NCBI RefSeq assembly: GCF_950295315.1
Contig: NW_026647263.1
Location: forward strand, 1-64,000
Direction of reading: 5' to 3'
Length of the DNA: 64,000 bases
Source: Erinaceus europaeus
Taxonomy: Eukaryota; Chordata; Mammalia; Eulipotyphla; Erinaceidae
The notes below the pieces were generated by a model. That model worked only from the letters and a program-made list of their open reading frames with translations, had not been told where the DNA came from and ran no database searches. This document shows, piece after piece, positions 21,768 through 32,617 of the stretch; positions within the stretch are counted from its first letter, which is position 1, and every line of letters begins with the position of its first letter. A program made the translations under genes and the position numbers.

Positions 21768-22454
21768 CTATCCTAAAATTCGGTTCAGTAAAGATTCTTG
21801 AACATTTAAAAGTTTCACTGCAATAGAACCAATGTCTATGGACACCCTATCGACATTGTACCAAGTCTAGGAGAGAGGCTATTTTCAGTAAGTACGTGGC
21901 CTTTCAAAGGGCACAATAACATTTGATATCACTTCTGATTCCTGATATCAACCTGTGATTACAATGATTACCTTGGAGTTTTCTGAGATAAAGAGAATCT
22001 AGTTTTCCTCGTGTAGAGTCTGAAAATAAACTTAAGGCATACATAATTATTTGAGTAGATATTAAAGTAGCGAAGCAGTGTTGGTTGTCGTCTCTTAGAA
22101 TCTCAAGTGTGTCCTGTGGCAAAGACATGTCAGGCAGGTTCAGAAGTTACTAGTTATGGCTTTGAGTCCCTGATAGCTTATAGATACTATTTGGAAAAAA
22201 CCTGGTAATGGTAGAAAAGGACTTTTTGTTGCATCTTCTTTTAGCATTAAATGCCAGCTATTCTAGGGGACAGGAAATTTGCAGGAAATATAGACAAAAA
22301 TATGCAAGAGTACAGCTGGAAGAAATGAAAAAATAAATCACCTTCCACTGTGAACTATATCAATATAGTTCGCTGCTTCCATGTGGATAATTTCAGAAGC
22401 TGCATCTTTTAAGTCTCTGCTAATGACCGACCATGCCTACATAAAAGCTATTTC
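21768..22454 (+). other. Unique stretch
   Basis: No repeat recognised. The 74-codon minus-strand ORF at 21904-22128 is unsupported. Confidence 0.55.
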
Positions 22455-22562
22455 TATAAGGATGAAATTAGAATGATAAGACCGTCTATTTCACAGAGTT
22501 ATTCTGAGTATCAATTAAGCTAATTGGATTAAATAACACTGACCACAGCCTACAACACAGCT
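22455..22562 (+). mobile_element. MIR-like relic
   Basis: GACCGTCTATTTCACAGAGTT then ATTCTGAGTATCAATTAAGC follows the MIR pattern of a 'cctcatagggttgtt-gtgaggattaaatg' core. It is strongly diverged. Confidence 0.45.
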
Positions 22563-22778
22563 CATCTCTGTCTTAAAAACTTTCAGTGCTTCTTTTCCAA
22601 GATCTGTTATGTAAGAAGGGTTTATGGCAAGGAACCTCTCTTGCTATACAGAGTTATACAGGGCCTTTGCTGGTACCTCAGAGCCTCCATGACTTTGTTA
22701 TTTGTCATAAATGGAAGATCTCTAGAGGGGAGAGAAAACTCAGTTATGTCAGCAGTGTAGACATAATCAGCAACTCAC

Positions 22779-23208
22779 TGGAACCACCGCCTGCCCCGTC
22801 CAGTAGTTAAGTAGCTAGTGACTATCCTTACAGCTTGAGATTCTCCAGACAGCCCTGAGACCATAAAGATGAAAAAGAAGAATAGTACTCCCTTTATGAA
22901 GGACACAATGTTTTCTGGAAACAACCAGCTATAAAAAAGTATTACAAAAGCTATAAAAAGGGAATATATAAATGGCTTTGGGAGAACATAAGCAGAGAAT
23001 ATGGGCTTCTGTCCAAGATGACACTGAGGTTCAGGAGATACTTCAAGGTCTTCTAAAGGAGGAGTAAGTGTTTTATTTTCTTTAATTTTTTTTGAAAGAC
23101 TAAAAAAAAATAATGGGTTGCTGGGGATTTGGTCCACTCTGGAAGGTTCCTGTAATACAGTAGTGTTGTAGTAGAATCTGGATTTGGGTGCAGAGGCAAA
23201 GAAAGGCA
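22779..23208 (-). CDS. Possible internal exon, hydrophobic protein (unrecognised)
   Basis: Seen: a 144-codon stretch without a stop on the minus strand, in DNA I cannot assign to any repeat. It begins just after a good acceptor (TCTTTTTTCCAG, AG at 23209-23210) and ends at a GTGAGT donor-like site (22773-22778). The frame's stop overlaps the donor. The first half is polar with a lysine-rich patch (SKKIKENK). The second half has two hydrophobic spans, FIYSLFIAFVILFYSWLF and IKGVLFFFFIFMVSG, separated by PENIVSF, which suggests a two-pass or hairpin membrane segment. I do not recognise the family. An overlapping 141-codon ORF in another frame (23100-23525) shows that stops are scarce on this strand, so chance is a serious alternative. 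Confidence 0.22.
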
Positions 23209-23525
23209 CTGGAAAAAAGACTGAGGTTCAGACATCGTGACGGAGTCCATGTGCCAAGATTAAGCATTCCGAGTTGGAAATAGCAATAAAGAATTTCTAG
23301 CAGAGGAACATTAGAACTGCATCTGGAGGCTTGAAGGAACACCCTCATCGCTCTGAAAAACGAAAGAAAGAAAGGTAAGATGGGAAACAGGAGAAAGGGT
23401 TGGGGAATTGGCCCATCAACTTGGTCCAGGAGTAATGACATTGGAATAGAATCCATGAGAGGTAATATGGAAGAAGGCCACCAAGAAATAATGCCTTTTG
23501 GGTAGGAAGTGACTTGATTTATCAC

Positions 23526-24150
23526 TGTTAAGGGTTTTGTTAGAGAAGGAACAGAAACGGGTACAATGGGGTAGGTGAGTCACATTCTCTGCCATTGTCA
23601 ACAAGAATGGGTCAGTGACACAGAAGAATGTCCCTCCAGTCCTGTCACAGCTTCAGCCTCTCCAGAGGTGATGGTCTGGCCCCTGTGTGACAACATTTAC
23701 ATTGGAGAGCTCCACACTGGTAATTCCAATGTTTTTAAACTTGGGGTTTGAAAATTTGCCTTGGCTGCTTTCCCTTAGTTTGGGTTTGGTTTGTTTGGCT
23801 GGAAAGTGGCATATTCAGACAGGTTTGAATCCCAACAATAGCTAACACGATCTGAGGCTTTTCAGATTCTAGAGCTCAGCTCCCTTGTGGTGCTGGGGAC
23901 ACAGTCCTAGACAACACAGGTGATGGGACGGGAAGTGTGAGTGTTAAGTCATGAATGGAGCAAGGCTAGTTGCCTTTGGGCCAGCAAAAGAAGACTCATT
24001 ACTGATTTGGAAACTTGGTGTCAGTCTGACTCTGATACTTGGCTTACTTGGACACCGTTGGGGAAAATGGCATCAAATGTAAGGCTGTTTTGGATAAAAT
24101 GAAACAGAGTTCAGTTTTAGACAAACTTCCTATAAACAATCAGTCAGCCT
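23526..24150 (+). other. Unique stretch
   Basis: Comparatively GC-balanced, with no repeat or splice-flanked ORF that I can defend. Confidence 0.5.
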
Positions 24151-24363
24151 TTTTTTTTTTGCCCCTGGGGTTATCACTGGGGCTCAGTGCCAACACTATG
24201 AATCCACTGCTTCTGGCAGCCATCCCATCACACCTCCCTTAAAAAAAATTATTTGCTAGGACATAAAAAAATTAATTAAGATGGGAGGGGAGATAAAGGG
24301 AAAAAAAAGAAAGACACCTGCAGCACTGCTTCAAACCCAGGTCCGTGCACTTAACTAGGTTTA

Positions 24364-24560
24364 TGGGATGCAATGGATCGACCTTCTCGTGGTGCATCCC
24401 GTGAGTATCCATTCATTGGGGAAACTGACGATCCTTCCTAGCCGACTGAATCCACATGGATACCAGTCACTTTCAAAGCCAGCAACAAGCAGCTCCTGAC
24501 AGCTTTCAACCTGACGCTGTTGACTAGCTACGGAAGAAGGGCAAATGCTAGAAGAAGAAG
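24364..24560 (+). mobile_element. Non-autonomous RTE-type retroposon with 5' ribozyme
   Basis: Seen: a 197-base insert between perfect 11-base repeats AACTAGGTTTA (24353-24363 and 24561-24571). The first 71 bases fold as an HDV-like ribozyme. A 71-base middle part matches nothing else here. The last 55 bases share 47 of 49 aligned positions with the LINE tail at 1691-1739 and end in GAAGAAGAAG. Known: HDV-like ribozymes occur at the 5' ends of several non-LTR retrotransposons (R2, RTE and others), where they trim the transcript to the exact 5' end of the element. Inferred: a short passenger that keeps the 5' processing ribozyme and the 3' recognition end of an RTE-type LINE while lacking the ORF. 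It could be a SINE-like family or a one-off internal deletion; only one such copy is visible in this window. Confidence 0.85.
24365..24434 (+). ncRNA. HDV-like self-cleaving ribozyme candidate
   Basis: Seen: a nested double pseudoknot. P1 pairs 24365-24371 (GGGATGC) with 24394-24400 (GCATCCC), 7 of 7. P2 pairs 24375-24380 (GGATCG) with 24429-24434 (CGATCC), 6 of 6. P3 pairs ACC 24381-24383 with GGT 24391-24393. The 7-base loop L3 is TTCTCGT, with T at its first position and G at its sixth, matching the U20/G25 wobble positions of HDV. P4 is a short hairpin at 24408-24420 (TCCA/TGGG with loop TTCAT). J4/2 ends in CTGA (24425-24428) directly before the P2 strand. This matches the C-N-R-A consensus, so the proposed catalytic cytosine is C24425. 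Predicted cleavage is just 5' of G24365, one base inside the target duplication boundary. P1.1 is weak (C24386 with G24401 is the clearest pair). Activity is untested. Confidence 0.82.
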
Positions 24561-24605
24561 AACTAGGTTTACCGCCACCTGGCCCCTCAGTTAGCCATTG
24601 TGAGA

Positions 24606-24740
24606 GATGTATTTCATTTTAGTGAGAGGGAGCAGAGAGAGATGAGCCAGGGCATCACTCTGGCATATGTAGTATCAGAAATCAAACAAGTGGCCTCAGA
24701 CATAACGAGTCTGATGCTTTACTGATTGAACTGTTTTTCT
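24606..24740 (-). mobile_element. Old SINE remnant (S3/S5-like)
   Basis: GAGCAGAGAGAGATGAGCCA, GGGCATCACTCTGGCATATG, then AAATCAAACAAGTGGCCTCA and a worn head. CATCACTCTGGCA points to S3. Confidence 0.55.
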
Positions 24741-25144
24741 GATGCTTTGCATGTTCATTTCATTCTCACTTCCATTTCATTATCTAGAAAACTTTCATAG
24801 GGACAGCACATTTCTGTTCTGTGTCTCTTCTCTTTCTTGAGTGAAATGGCCTTGATGATCATTTAAAATACACTTTCTGGATAGTTTTATGCATATGACC
24901 TTATTGGCTTAAATAAACATTACCGGCATTTGATAATTTAATGAATCTTTATTTTTTCCTGGAATCCAGTACATTGATGTTGTAAAGGAAATTATTATGA
25001 ATGTTTGATTAAAAGACAAATCCAGTAATCAAATATCATCAAGAACTGAGAGAAGTACATCTGGCTTTGTGTGTGTGAGCAGTACATAATGCCTTTCAAC
25101 AGGAGGAACAAAACAAGGTCTGCTGGAGAAGAAATAATCAGAAG
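24741..25144 (+). other. Unique stretch
   Basis: No repeat or coding signal recognised. Confidence 0.55.
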
Positions 25145-25364
25145 TGGGGCCAGGTGGTGGTGCACTTGGTTAAGCACAAACATTACAGTGAGAAAGGTGC
25201 AGGGTTCAAGTCCCTGTTTCCCACCTGAGAGGGGACAGCTTCACAAGCAGTGAAGCAGGGCTGCAGATGTCTCTCTGTCTCTTTCCCTCTCTATCCCTCC
25301 TTCCCTTTCAATTTCTCTCTTTCTGTGTCCAATAATAAATAAATAAAATATGCTTTAAAAAGAA
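25145..25364 (+). mobile_element. S2 SINE
   Basis: GGGGCCAGGTGGTGGTGCAC head, GGGTTCAAGTCCC B box, GCTTCACAAGCAGTGAAGCA body, CCAATAATAAATAAATAAAA tail. Confidence 0.9.
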
Positions 25365-25865
25365 AAGATAACCAGACGTTATCAAACTGACAACTCTCTG
25401 GTTCAGTAATGTCTATAGAGTTTGTGGAAATTGACAAGCTTCTCTCAGACTCTGGAAAAAAAAAAAAAAAACAACTAGGTTATCTCATTCTGTTAGTGAA
25501 CATGACAGAATCAGTCTTGCTTATTTTCTCAATTTTCTCTGTCCCTTTACCCTCTCCTTCTCTCCTGATATTAAAGCAAAAACAAAAACTTAAATTAGGA
25601 GTTGGTTGTTGGGGAACATTCATATCAGATGCCCATAACTTCAGGATGACTATTTTAAATCAGTACCTGAAAGACTCTGTTTCCAGTTCTATTTGCATAC
25701 CCCTTCAAACATAGCTAGGGTGATTATCCAACAATAACAACAACAAATTACAAGAAAAGTACAGAGGGATGTATTTTTTTTCTCTATAAGCATAAATACA
25801 TTTTTATCATGCGACAAAGAGAGAAAGAGAGACTTAGCATTTGACATACAAAATAAGCTTAGATT
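25365..25865 (+). other. Unique stretch
   Basis: Contains a short poly-A run at about 25456. No gene recognised. Confidence 0.55.
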
Positions 25866-26155
25866 GGGAGCCAGGTGGTGGTGCGTCAGGTTAAGCGCAC
25901 ATAGTACTAAGTTCAAAGATCCCTGTTCGAGCCCCTGGCTCCCCACCAGCAGGAGGGGTGGATTCACAGGCAGTGAATCTGCTTTTGTTTGCTAGTGTCG
26001 CTCCATCTGTCTCCCCCGCCCCTCTCAATTTCTCTGTCCTATCTAAAAAAATCAGAAAAAATACATAAATAAAATGGCCGCCAGGAGCAGTGGATTTACA
26101 GCGCAGGCACCGAGCCCCAACAATAACCCTGGAGGCAACAGATAAATAAATAAGC
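25866..26155 (+). mobile_element. S1 SINE with Ext module
   Basis: GGGAGCCAGGTGGTGGTGCG head, CTGTTCGAGCCCC B box, GGCTCCCCACCAGCAGGAGG. The Ext module begins at ATGGCCGCCAGGAGCAGTGG and ends CCTGGAGGC. The left stem arm carries one change. Confidence 0.9.
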
Positions 26156-27174
26156 AAACCTTGGTTGACAATGCAGACTTACCTATAATAGAAAGCGGTG
26201 TTTTAGCTAGGGGCATTTAATCATACTTATGGTGCTAAAGGGAAGGATATTAATTTGATAGATGGTTTCATACCCATATACAAATTGAAACTATTTTGTC
26301 ATTATAAACAAACTTCTCTGAAAATGTTTTTTTTTTTTTTTTGCCTGAACATTCTTCCCATATCTGACATATGTATTTGGAGTATAAACTTTGTATATAT
26401 TTTTTTTCTTCAACAATAACAGGTACTTTTGGAAATTGTCCCAAGAAATTTGCTTTCTTTATAAGCATTTCTGTATAAATGTGTTATCATTGTATTCCCT
26501 CAAGGAGAACAATTCTGAATTTACAATGTCAACAAAATGCCAGGTCAAGCATGACCCTCAGGTCATTTGGTTGGTTTTTCAGAACAGAACTGGGCATAGG
26601 CCTGCCCGATAAGAAACCTCTCCCTGATCTTAGGAACATTATACTGTTGATGCTAATGTATTGTTAGATTTTTCAAAATATCTGTGGTGAAGAACCAAGT
26701 TCTTTTTAATGCGCAAGCCCACGGAGGACTCTAAACCTTGTCAAATACAGTCTAGTGGATGCCAGAATGTCAGACAGTGATGAAACCCCTGAAAATTTGC
26801 TCTCACTTTATGCATCTATCCCCTTGCAGTTTTTTTCACAGCTGATTGCAAGCTGATACCAATCTGTACTAAGTAGTGTGAGCTGAACTTCATATTTCTA
26901 ATGCCATTGAATTCAAGTTGCAGAAATACACTATAGCAGTGTTCTTTTATTTTTTTCATAATAAAAGTATACAATGTTCAGTGTAATTTCAGGATCTCAG
27001 GATGTGTCATGATTGCAGCTACCACAGTAGTCCTGCCAAAGAAAGTCCCCAAGTTAAACTAGTATTATATCTTGTGCATTGCAAAACAAGATAGTTTAAG
27101 AATCAATTTGATTTCTTTTTTTGTTTTGTGTGTGCTAATTATCATTATCCCATGTGTAAGTGAAACTAGTAATC
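26156..27174 (+). other. Unique stretch
   Basis: About 1 kb with no recognised repeat and only short unsupported ORFs. Confidence 0.55.
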
Positions 27175-27620
27175 CTTTTTCACTTCTTCATTTATTTCAT
27201 TTCACTAAGCTTAATCAGCTCCAGTTCCATCCATTTCGTCTCAAAATATAAAATATCGGTTTTTAGGGAGTTTGGCGGTAGCACAGCAGATTAAGCGCAC
27301 ATAGCGCAAAGCGCAAGGAGAGGCACAAAGATCCCAGTTCGAGCCCTGGCTCCCCACCTGCAGGGGAGTCGCTTCACAGGTGGTGAAGTAGGTCTGCAGG
27401 TGCCTACCTTTCTCTCCCCCTCTGTCTTCCCCTTCTCTCTCCATTTCTCTCTGTCCTATCCAACAACAACGACAACAATAATAATAACTACAACAACAAT
27501 AAAAACAACAAGGGCAACAAAAGGAAAATAAATATTGAAAGAATATCGTTTTTTATAGTTTCAGGGTAGTATTCTATTGGAATATATATCATCATATATC
27601 TTCTTACTGAGAAAATCACT
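27175..27620 (-). pseudogene. L1 ORF2 fragment split by S1
   Basis: Antisense ORF2 C-terminal region: TTTCACTAAGCTTAATCAGC, CTCCAGTTCCATCCATTTCG, and, beyond the SINE, AGTATTCTATTGGAATATAT. These match the complement of the ORF2 end that also lies at 53.9-54.08 kb. Confidence 0.65.
27266..27541 (+). mobile_element. S1 SINE
   Basis: Full-length sense copy: GTTTGGCGGTAGCACAGCAG, CCAGTTCGAGCCC, CACCTGCAGGGGAGTCGCTT and tail CAACAACGACAACAATAATA. An imperfect AATATCGKTTTTTA duplication flanks it within L1. Confidence 0.93.
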
Positions 27621-29064
27621 TTTCATTTCGATAATTTGGCAAGTCTAAAGTAATACAGATTCCCTATCAATGATATGGACAAATAGATTTCTGGGCATTT
27701 CTTTAGACAGGTTTTTGAATATTTCTAAGAAGTCTCAATTAATAATAAAGTGTGGGTCACACTCTTTGAGTTTCTACTTTGAGTTGATTAAGTATTACAA
27801 AATAGAAACTATGTTCTCCTCTTTAGCCAAATATGTTGACAAAGAGAAGGTGATAATTTATCTAATTCTAGCGGAGAGGACAATCTTACATGCTCACAGA
27901 AATATCATTGTAATTTAACTGAATGCATACTTTCAGGTGTCGAACAGACACGGTAGTGTGGTCTTTGGTAAAATGGAGAACAGTTACGTGGTACTGTGCT
28001 GTAGCTTCAATGTTATAAAGCTGTCTATAGGATGACTCAACACTGTTTTTATCTTCCTTATCTGAAAATATTAACTTAATGGATTCTTGAAACTTCAAAC
28101 TAAATCAACTTCTAACACATTGTTTCATAGGAGAAAAATTGCTTTGCATTTTATGATTTCTAAGAAGATTGGATCCCCGTTTTGATTAAATGCTTTCAGT
28201 TTTGAGAATAATGCTGATGAGACGGGAGAAAATGAGAGATATTTCAGAGATTTCACAGGGTGGGGGGGCTGGGGAGGCACTGGCCTTATGAAGCTTTATT
28301 GAGGAGTCACATGACACAGAAGTGTTAGTCTTTCTTCCAAGCTCTGTGCTGGACAATTGACATGAGTATATATCATTTCTAACTTTCAAAATTCTTATAA
28401 TTACACTCAATTTTTCACAAGATGAGTTGTGTTATCTTTCAGGGTATTTAGATAGACTTTGACTTTTGTATATCTTCCTTTACCATATTTCCCTGCAGAG
28501 TTCATAATTTCTTCTAGCAAACATTGAGGATGGAAGAGATTCTATACATTGAAAATGTACCAATTTATCCAGAAGATGATTAATTTGGAGTGAGGGGGGG
28601 TTTCTCCTAGTAACTTTACTATCCTTTAGGCAAAAGGAGAATCTTCCTTGTCTGAAACGCTCAAGAATGTGAATAGGTGCAGCTTTCTGGCTGAGTTCAC
28701 CGCTTATGCCCAGAGCAGCACCTGCCCCTCAGTAGACGACAGAGTAAGTATTCTCAAGTGAGAAGTTGAGTGAATGAACCATTCCCATCTTACAGGTGAT
28801 GGGTAGAAAGATACAACAGTTGGTTAAGGCTTTTTGACTTAGTCTGAATGAGAACCATCACTCTCACTCCCTATTTTGGTGCAATGAGGATAATGATTGC
28901 TGTGAGTCAGGACCAAGTGGAGTGATTCTAGCAAGACTGAGACTAGGTGCTCAGAGAGGGGGTTACCCAGGCGACCCTCAGATGTTCATGACAACAACTT
29001 TGTCTCTGAGATTGAGTCTCCATGTTATTATGCTTTGTTGTTGTCTACACCTTCACTGTGTGCT
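27621..29064 (+). other. Unique stretch
   Basis: About 1.4 kb. A weak MIR-like 'ttacaggtgatggg' motif occurs near 28790. No coding signal is defensible. Confidence 0.5.
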
Positions 29065-29072
29065 GGTTAGAC

Positions 29073-29446
29073 CTTTTTTTTTTTTTTTTTTGCCTCCAGG
29101 GTTATTGCTGGGGCTTGGTGCCTGCACCACAAATCCACTGCTCCTGGAGGCCTTTTTTTTTTTTTCCTTTTATTGCCCTGTTTTTATTTTTATTTTTTTT
29201 ATCCTTGTTGTGGTTATTATTATCATTGTTATTGATGTTGTTGGATAGGACAGAGAGATGAGAGAGGAGGGGAAGAGAGAGAGGGGAGAGAAAGAGAAAC
29301 TCCTGCAGACCTGCTTCACTGCCTGTGAAGTGACTCCCCTGCAGGTGGGGAGCTGGGGGCTTGAACCAGGATCCTTATGCCGGTCCTTGCACTTTTTGCC
29401 ACATGCACTTAACCCACAGCACTACCTCCCGACCCCCTGGATAGAC
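29073..29446 (-). mobile_element. S1 SINE with Ext module
   Basis: Long antisense copy: poly-T, Ext with both stem arms intact (GCCTCCAGG ... CCTGGAGGC), TTGTTGTGGTTATTATTATC tail complement, body, CACCTGCAGGTGGGGAGC-type block and a head ending CTACCTCCCGACCCC. Confidence 0.92.
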
Positions 29447-29639
29447 CTTTTTATTTTGCATAAAGTATTATCTGTTCAAGATTAAAGACCATTTGACACC
29501 TACATATACCTGATGAAGCATTACAACTAATATTATTAATATAGATTTAAGTTTTTAATGTGTCAATATGCTTGATTGATGTTGTTTCAACAGTAGTAGG
29601 CTTTTAATTGGATAACTTCAAGTCATATATGCTGACAGA

Positions 29640-29822
29640 AAACACACATGTTACAATTTGTGAGGACTTGGGTTCAATCCCTAGTCTCCACCTGCAGAGT
29701 GAAAGTTTTGTGAGTGGTGAAGCAGTGTTACAGGTATCCCTCTCTCTCTCCCAGCCCTTTCCCCTCTCAATTTCTGGCTGTTTTTATCCAATAAATAAAT
29801 GAAGATAAAAAATAAGATCAAA
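29640..29822 (+). mobile_element. S2 SINE, 5' truncated
   Basis: Starts within the tRNA-like head (CACACATGTTACAATTTGTG), B box GGTTCAATCCC, then body and CCAATAAATAAATGAAGATA tail. Confidence 0.85.
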
Positions 29823-31334
29823 TAAATAAATATTAAAAGATCTGCATAAATTTATGTCACATGATTGGATAGAAGGATAGACAGATGAGTGCTAGATTCA
29901 TGCTACATGACTAAAGGGGATAGGTAGATAATACCTTTTTTTTTTTTTGGACTCAATATTTTATACCTGGTGATTTTTTTTTTATTTTAACCTTTGGTGA
30001 GATACAGTCAGTTTGTAAGACTGTTGTTGGCTATCATTGCCTAATGATGACTTTATTCTTCTTTCTTGAGAAACAAGTGTGTGTTTTCTATATCCCAAGT
30101 CTCAGACTGTCTCCTCAGGGCATATGTAAGCCCAGAGACTAGCTTACTAAGTAGGGATACTAGCCTTGCAGTAAAACCTACCAGTTAATTCTGAGCTCAG
30201 GCCAGTTCATGTCGGGACTTTTTCAGAAGCCTGCATCCTAAACAGTTTGACCTATGTGAAATTCACTAGAGGATCTAATAAAAAATAATAAATATCCAAG
30301 AGTCAAAACAATGGTGTAACAGAACTCCAGGAAATTTTCATCTCTCTACCTCCAACAATTTTCTTGTACTGAAATGTCTGCTTAATGCCTTGGGATAAGG
30401 GGTCTATATTATAGCACAAGGCACTGTAAACCTTAATGTCAGATCAAGTCTTCATCACAAAAGTCATATGCAGATCACATGGTAGGAGAATGTATTGCAG
30501 AGATAATATGAAGCTTAATGCATGATTGTAGGCTAGGAAAATAATATAAGATTAATCGCAGTAGCACTTTGTGCCAATTCATCAATCTAGGATATTTATA
30601 AGGGCATTTCAAGTTCACAGAAACTTTCAGAAGTTTAGAAACTATTTACCACACTGTCATCTCGAAAGCAATAGAAATGAAAGAAAAAGGAAATGCTTCA
30701 ACCACCTTCATTAAGGAGTTTATTGAACTGCTCATTTCAGCAGCAGGATAGAAACAGAACAAATAGCTTTTAGAAATAAATATTAAAAGCTCATCTCCCC
30801 AGACCTATAAGAGAGAACAGAAAGCTAGCAACCTTTGATAGAGCTTGCTAGAGAATTCCACATTTGGAAATGCACCAAAGTAAACCTTTCCAAGAAAGAA
30901 TTCTTTGACTGAGAAAGCAACGGAAATTTTCAAAAAAAAAACCTATTAAACACTCAGTGTGAAATAATAGGAAAAAATTAGAGGATGCCTCATAAAATAA
31001 TACAGCTTATGGAATCAGCAGGTTGTAACAGAAAAGGAATAATACCACTGCAGTCATGTTAATAAAATAAGAAGTGAAATTAAACACTATAAATAAGATT
31101 TCTTACAGTCTTTAAAAAGAAAATGTCTCAAAGGGAACCACTAGCGGAGAATTAACTGTTTCCAATAATTCCTCCATAAGTGAATCACTATCATTGTGCA
31201 GCTTGGTTGGAATTTGGGGTTTGATGCCTTTGTGCTAATGGGACAGTGGACAGATAGTGTGGGTGGGAGAAATGAAATCATCTTTAAAGATCCTTTTTAT
31301 GTAATAGCACTTTGACTCTATTATTATTATTTTA
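29823..31334 (+). other. Unique AT-rich stretch
   Basis: About 1.5 kb without recognised repeats. It is purine-rich near 30650-31130 and has no ORF of note. Confidence 0.6.
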
Positions 31335-31605
31335 ACTTCAGTGTTATCACTGAGACTCAGAGCATGCACTACAAATCCACTGCTCCTTGCAGCCAGTCTC
31401 CCCTATTTTCTTGGATAGGACAGAGAGAAATTGAGAGGAGGAAGCTAGAGATGGAGGGAGGCAGAGAGACACCTCCAGACCTGCTTCACTACTTGTGAAG
31501 TTTTCCTCTGCTGGTGGGGAGCCCGGGACTGGAACATAGATCTGTGTGTGGGTGCTTGAGCTTAATACTATGTGTGCTTAACTGGGTGCACCACTGCACG
31601 ATGAC
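31335..31605 (-). mobile_element. SINE with Ext module
   Basis: Antisense Ext (TTCAGTGTTATCACTGAGAC, CCACTGCTCCTTGCAGCC), shortened tail, GGATAGGACAGAGAGAAATT body and a worn head. Confidence 0.8.
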
Positions 31606-31702
31606 TTAACACCTATGTTTTCAGATTTATTCTCTGTGAGGTAACAGATGACAATTTTTGCTGTTGGCTGAAACCCTCTGTTTTAGAGTTAGAGAAAGGT
31701 GA

Positions 31703-31914
31703 ATTTGGGGTGAGCGGTGGAAACCCTGTTAAGTGCACATAGTACTAAGTTTGAGGATGTGGGCAATGATCCCAGTTTGAGCCCTCACTCCACACCTTCA
31801 TCGGGGAAGCTTCACAAGTGTCAAAGCAGGTCTGCAGGGGTCTGTCATTCTCCCTCTTTCTCTCTCTCTCCTCTCTTAACTTCTCTCTGTCTTATCCAAT
31901 AAAATGGAAAAAAT
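31703..31914 (+). mobile_element. S2/S1-like SINE, diverged
   Basis: AAGTGCACATAGTACTAAGT, CCCAGTTTGAGCCC B box, GGGAAGCTTCACAAGTGTCA, CCAATAAAATGG tail. Confidence 0.75.
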
Positions 31915-32617
31915 GTGTTGCTATGAACATAGATGTACACATATCTTTTTGGTTGGGTATTATGGAGTCCTTGGGGTATATCTCCAGGAGAGGAATTACT
32001 GGGACACATGGAAGGTCCATGTCTAGCCTTGGAAGAGTTCTCCAGATTGCTCTCTATAGAGGCTGGACCAATTTACATTCCCACCAGCAGTGCAGAAGAG
32101 TTCCTCTGTCCCCACAGCCACTCCAGCATTGTTGCTGCTGTCCTTTTTGATGTATGCCATTCTCACAGGAGTGAGGTGGAATCTCAATGTTGTCTTAATT
32201 TGCATTTCTCTGATAGTCAGTGACCTGGAGCATTTTTTCATATGTTTGTTAGCCTTTTGGATCTCCTCTGTAGTGAATGTTCTGTTCATATCCCTTGCCT
32301 ATTTTTGGATGGGGTCATTTGCTTTTTTGTTCCTAAGTTTGCTAAGCCCTTGGTATATTTTAGTGACTAGTTTCTTGTCTGATGATGGAATGTGAAAATC
32401 TCCCACTCTGTGAGGGGTCTCTTTGTGTGATAGTTTCTTTGGCTGTGCAGAAGCTTTTCAATTTGATGTAGTCCCACTGATTTGTTTCTGCTTTGGTATT
32501 CCTTGCAATTGGGTTTCATCAAAGATGTCCTTGAGGTTTAAGTGGGAAAGTTTTCCACCAATGTTTTCCTCTAAGTATTTGATAGTTTCTGGTCTAACAT
32601 CCAGGTCCTTGGTCCAT
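31915..32617 (-). pseudogene. L1 ORF2 fragment
   Basis: Antisense ORF2 of about 0.7 kb. The stretch complementary to 32023-32289 reads with the C-terminal ORF2 pattern ([26 protein letters not shown]). Further 5' the frame is lost. It ends abruptly at the start of Family A copy A5, so either L1 was truncated there or the two form a chimeric unit. Confidence 0.85.

Larger units (their letters stand above)
24155..24595 (-). mobile_element. SINE with Ext module, split by ribozyme retroposon
   Basis: Antisense SINE: Ext (GGGGTTATCACTGGGGCTCA), an AT-rich linker, CACCTGCAGCACTGCTTCA, CAAACCCAGGTCCGTGCACT, then the insertion at 24364-24560, then the end of the head, CCGCCACCTGGCCCC. Confidence 0.85.

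Noticed and set aside
23100..23525. 141-codon minus-strand ORF
   Set aside because: It overlaps the better splice-flanked frame, starts without context and has no domain. It more likely reflects few stops in pyrimidine-rich sequence.
24365..24434. Alternative reading as a hammerhead or tRNA-like fold
   Set aside because: The hammerhead core (CUGANGA plus GAAA in the right topology) is absent and there is no B box. The HDV-like topology explains all paired segments.
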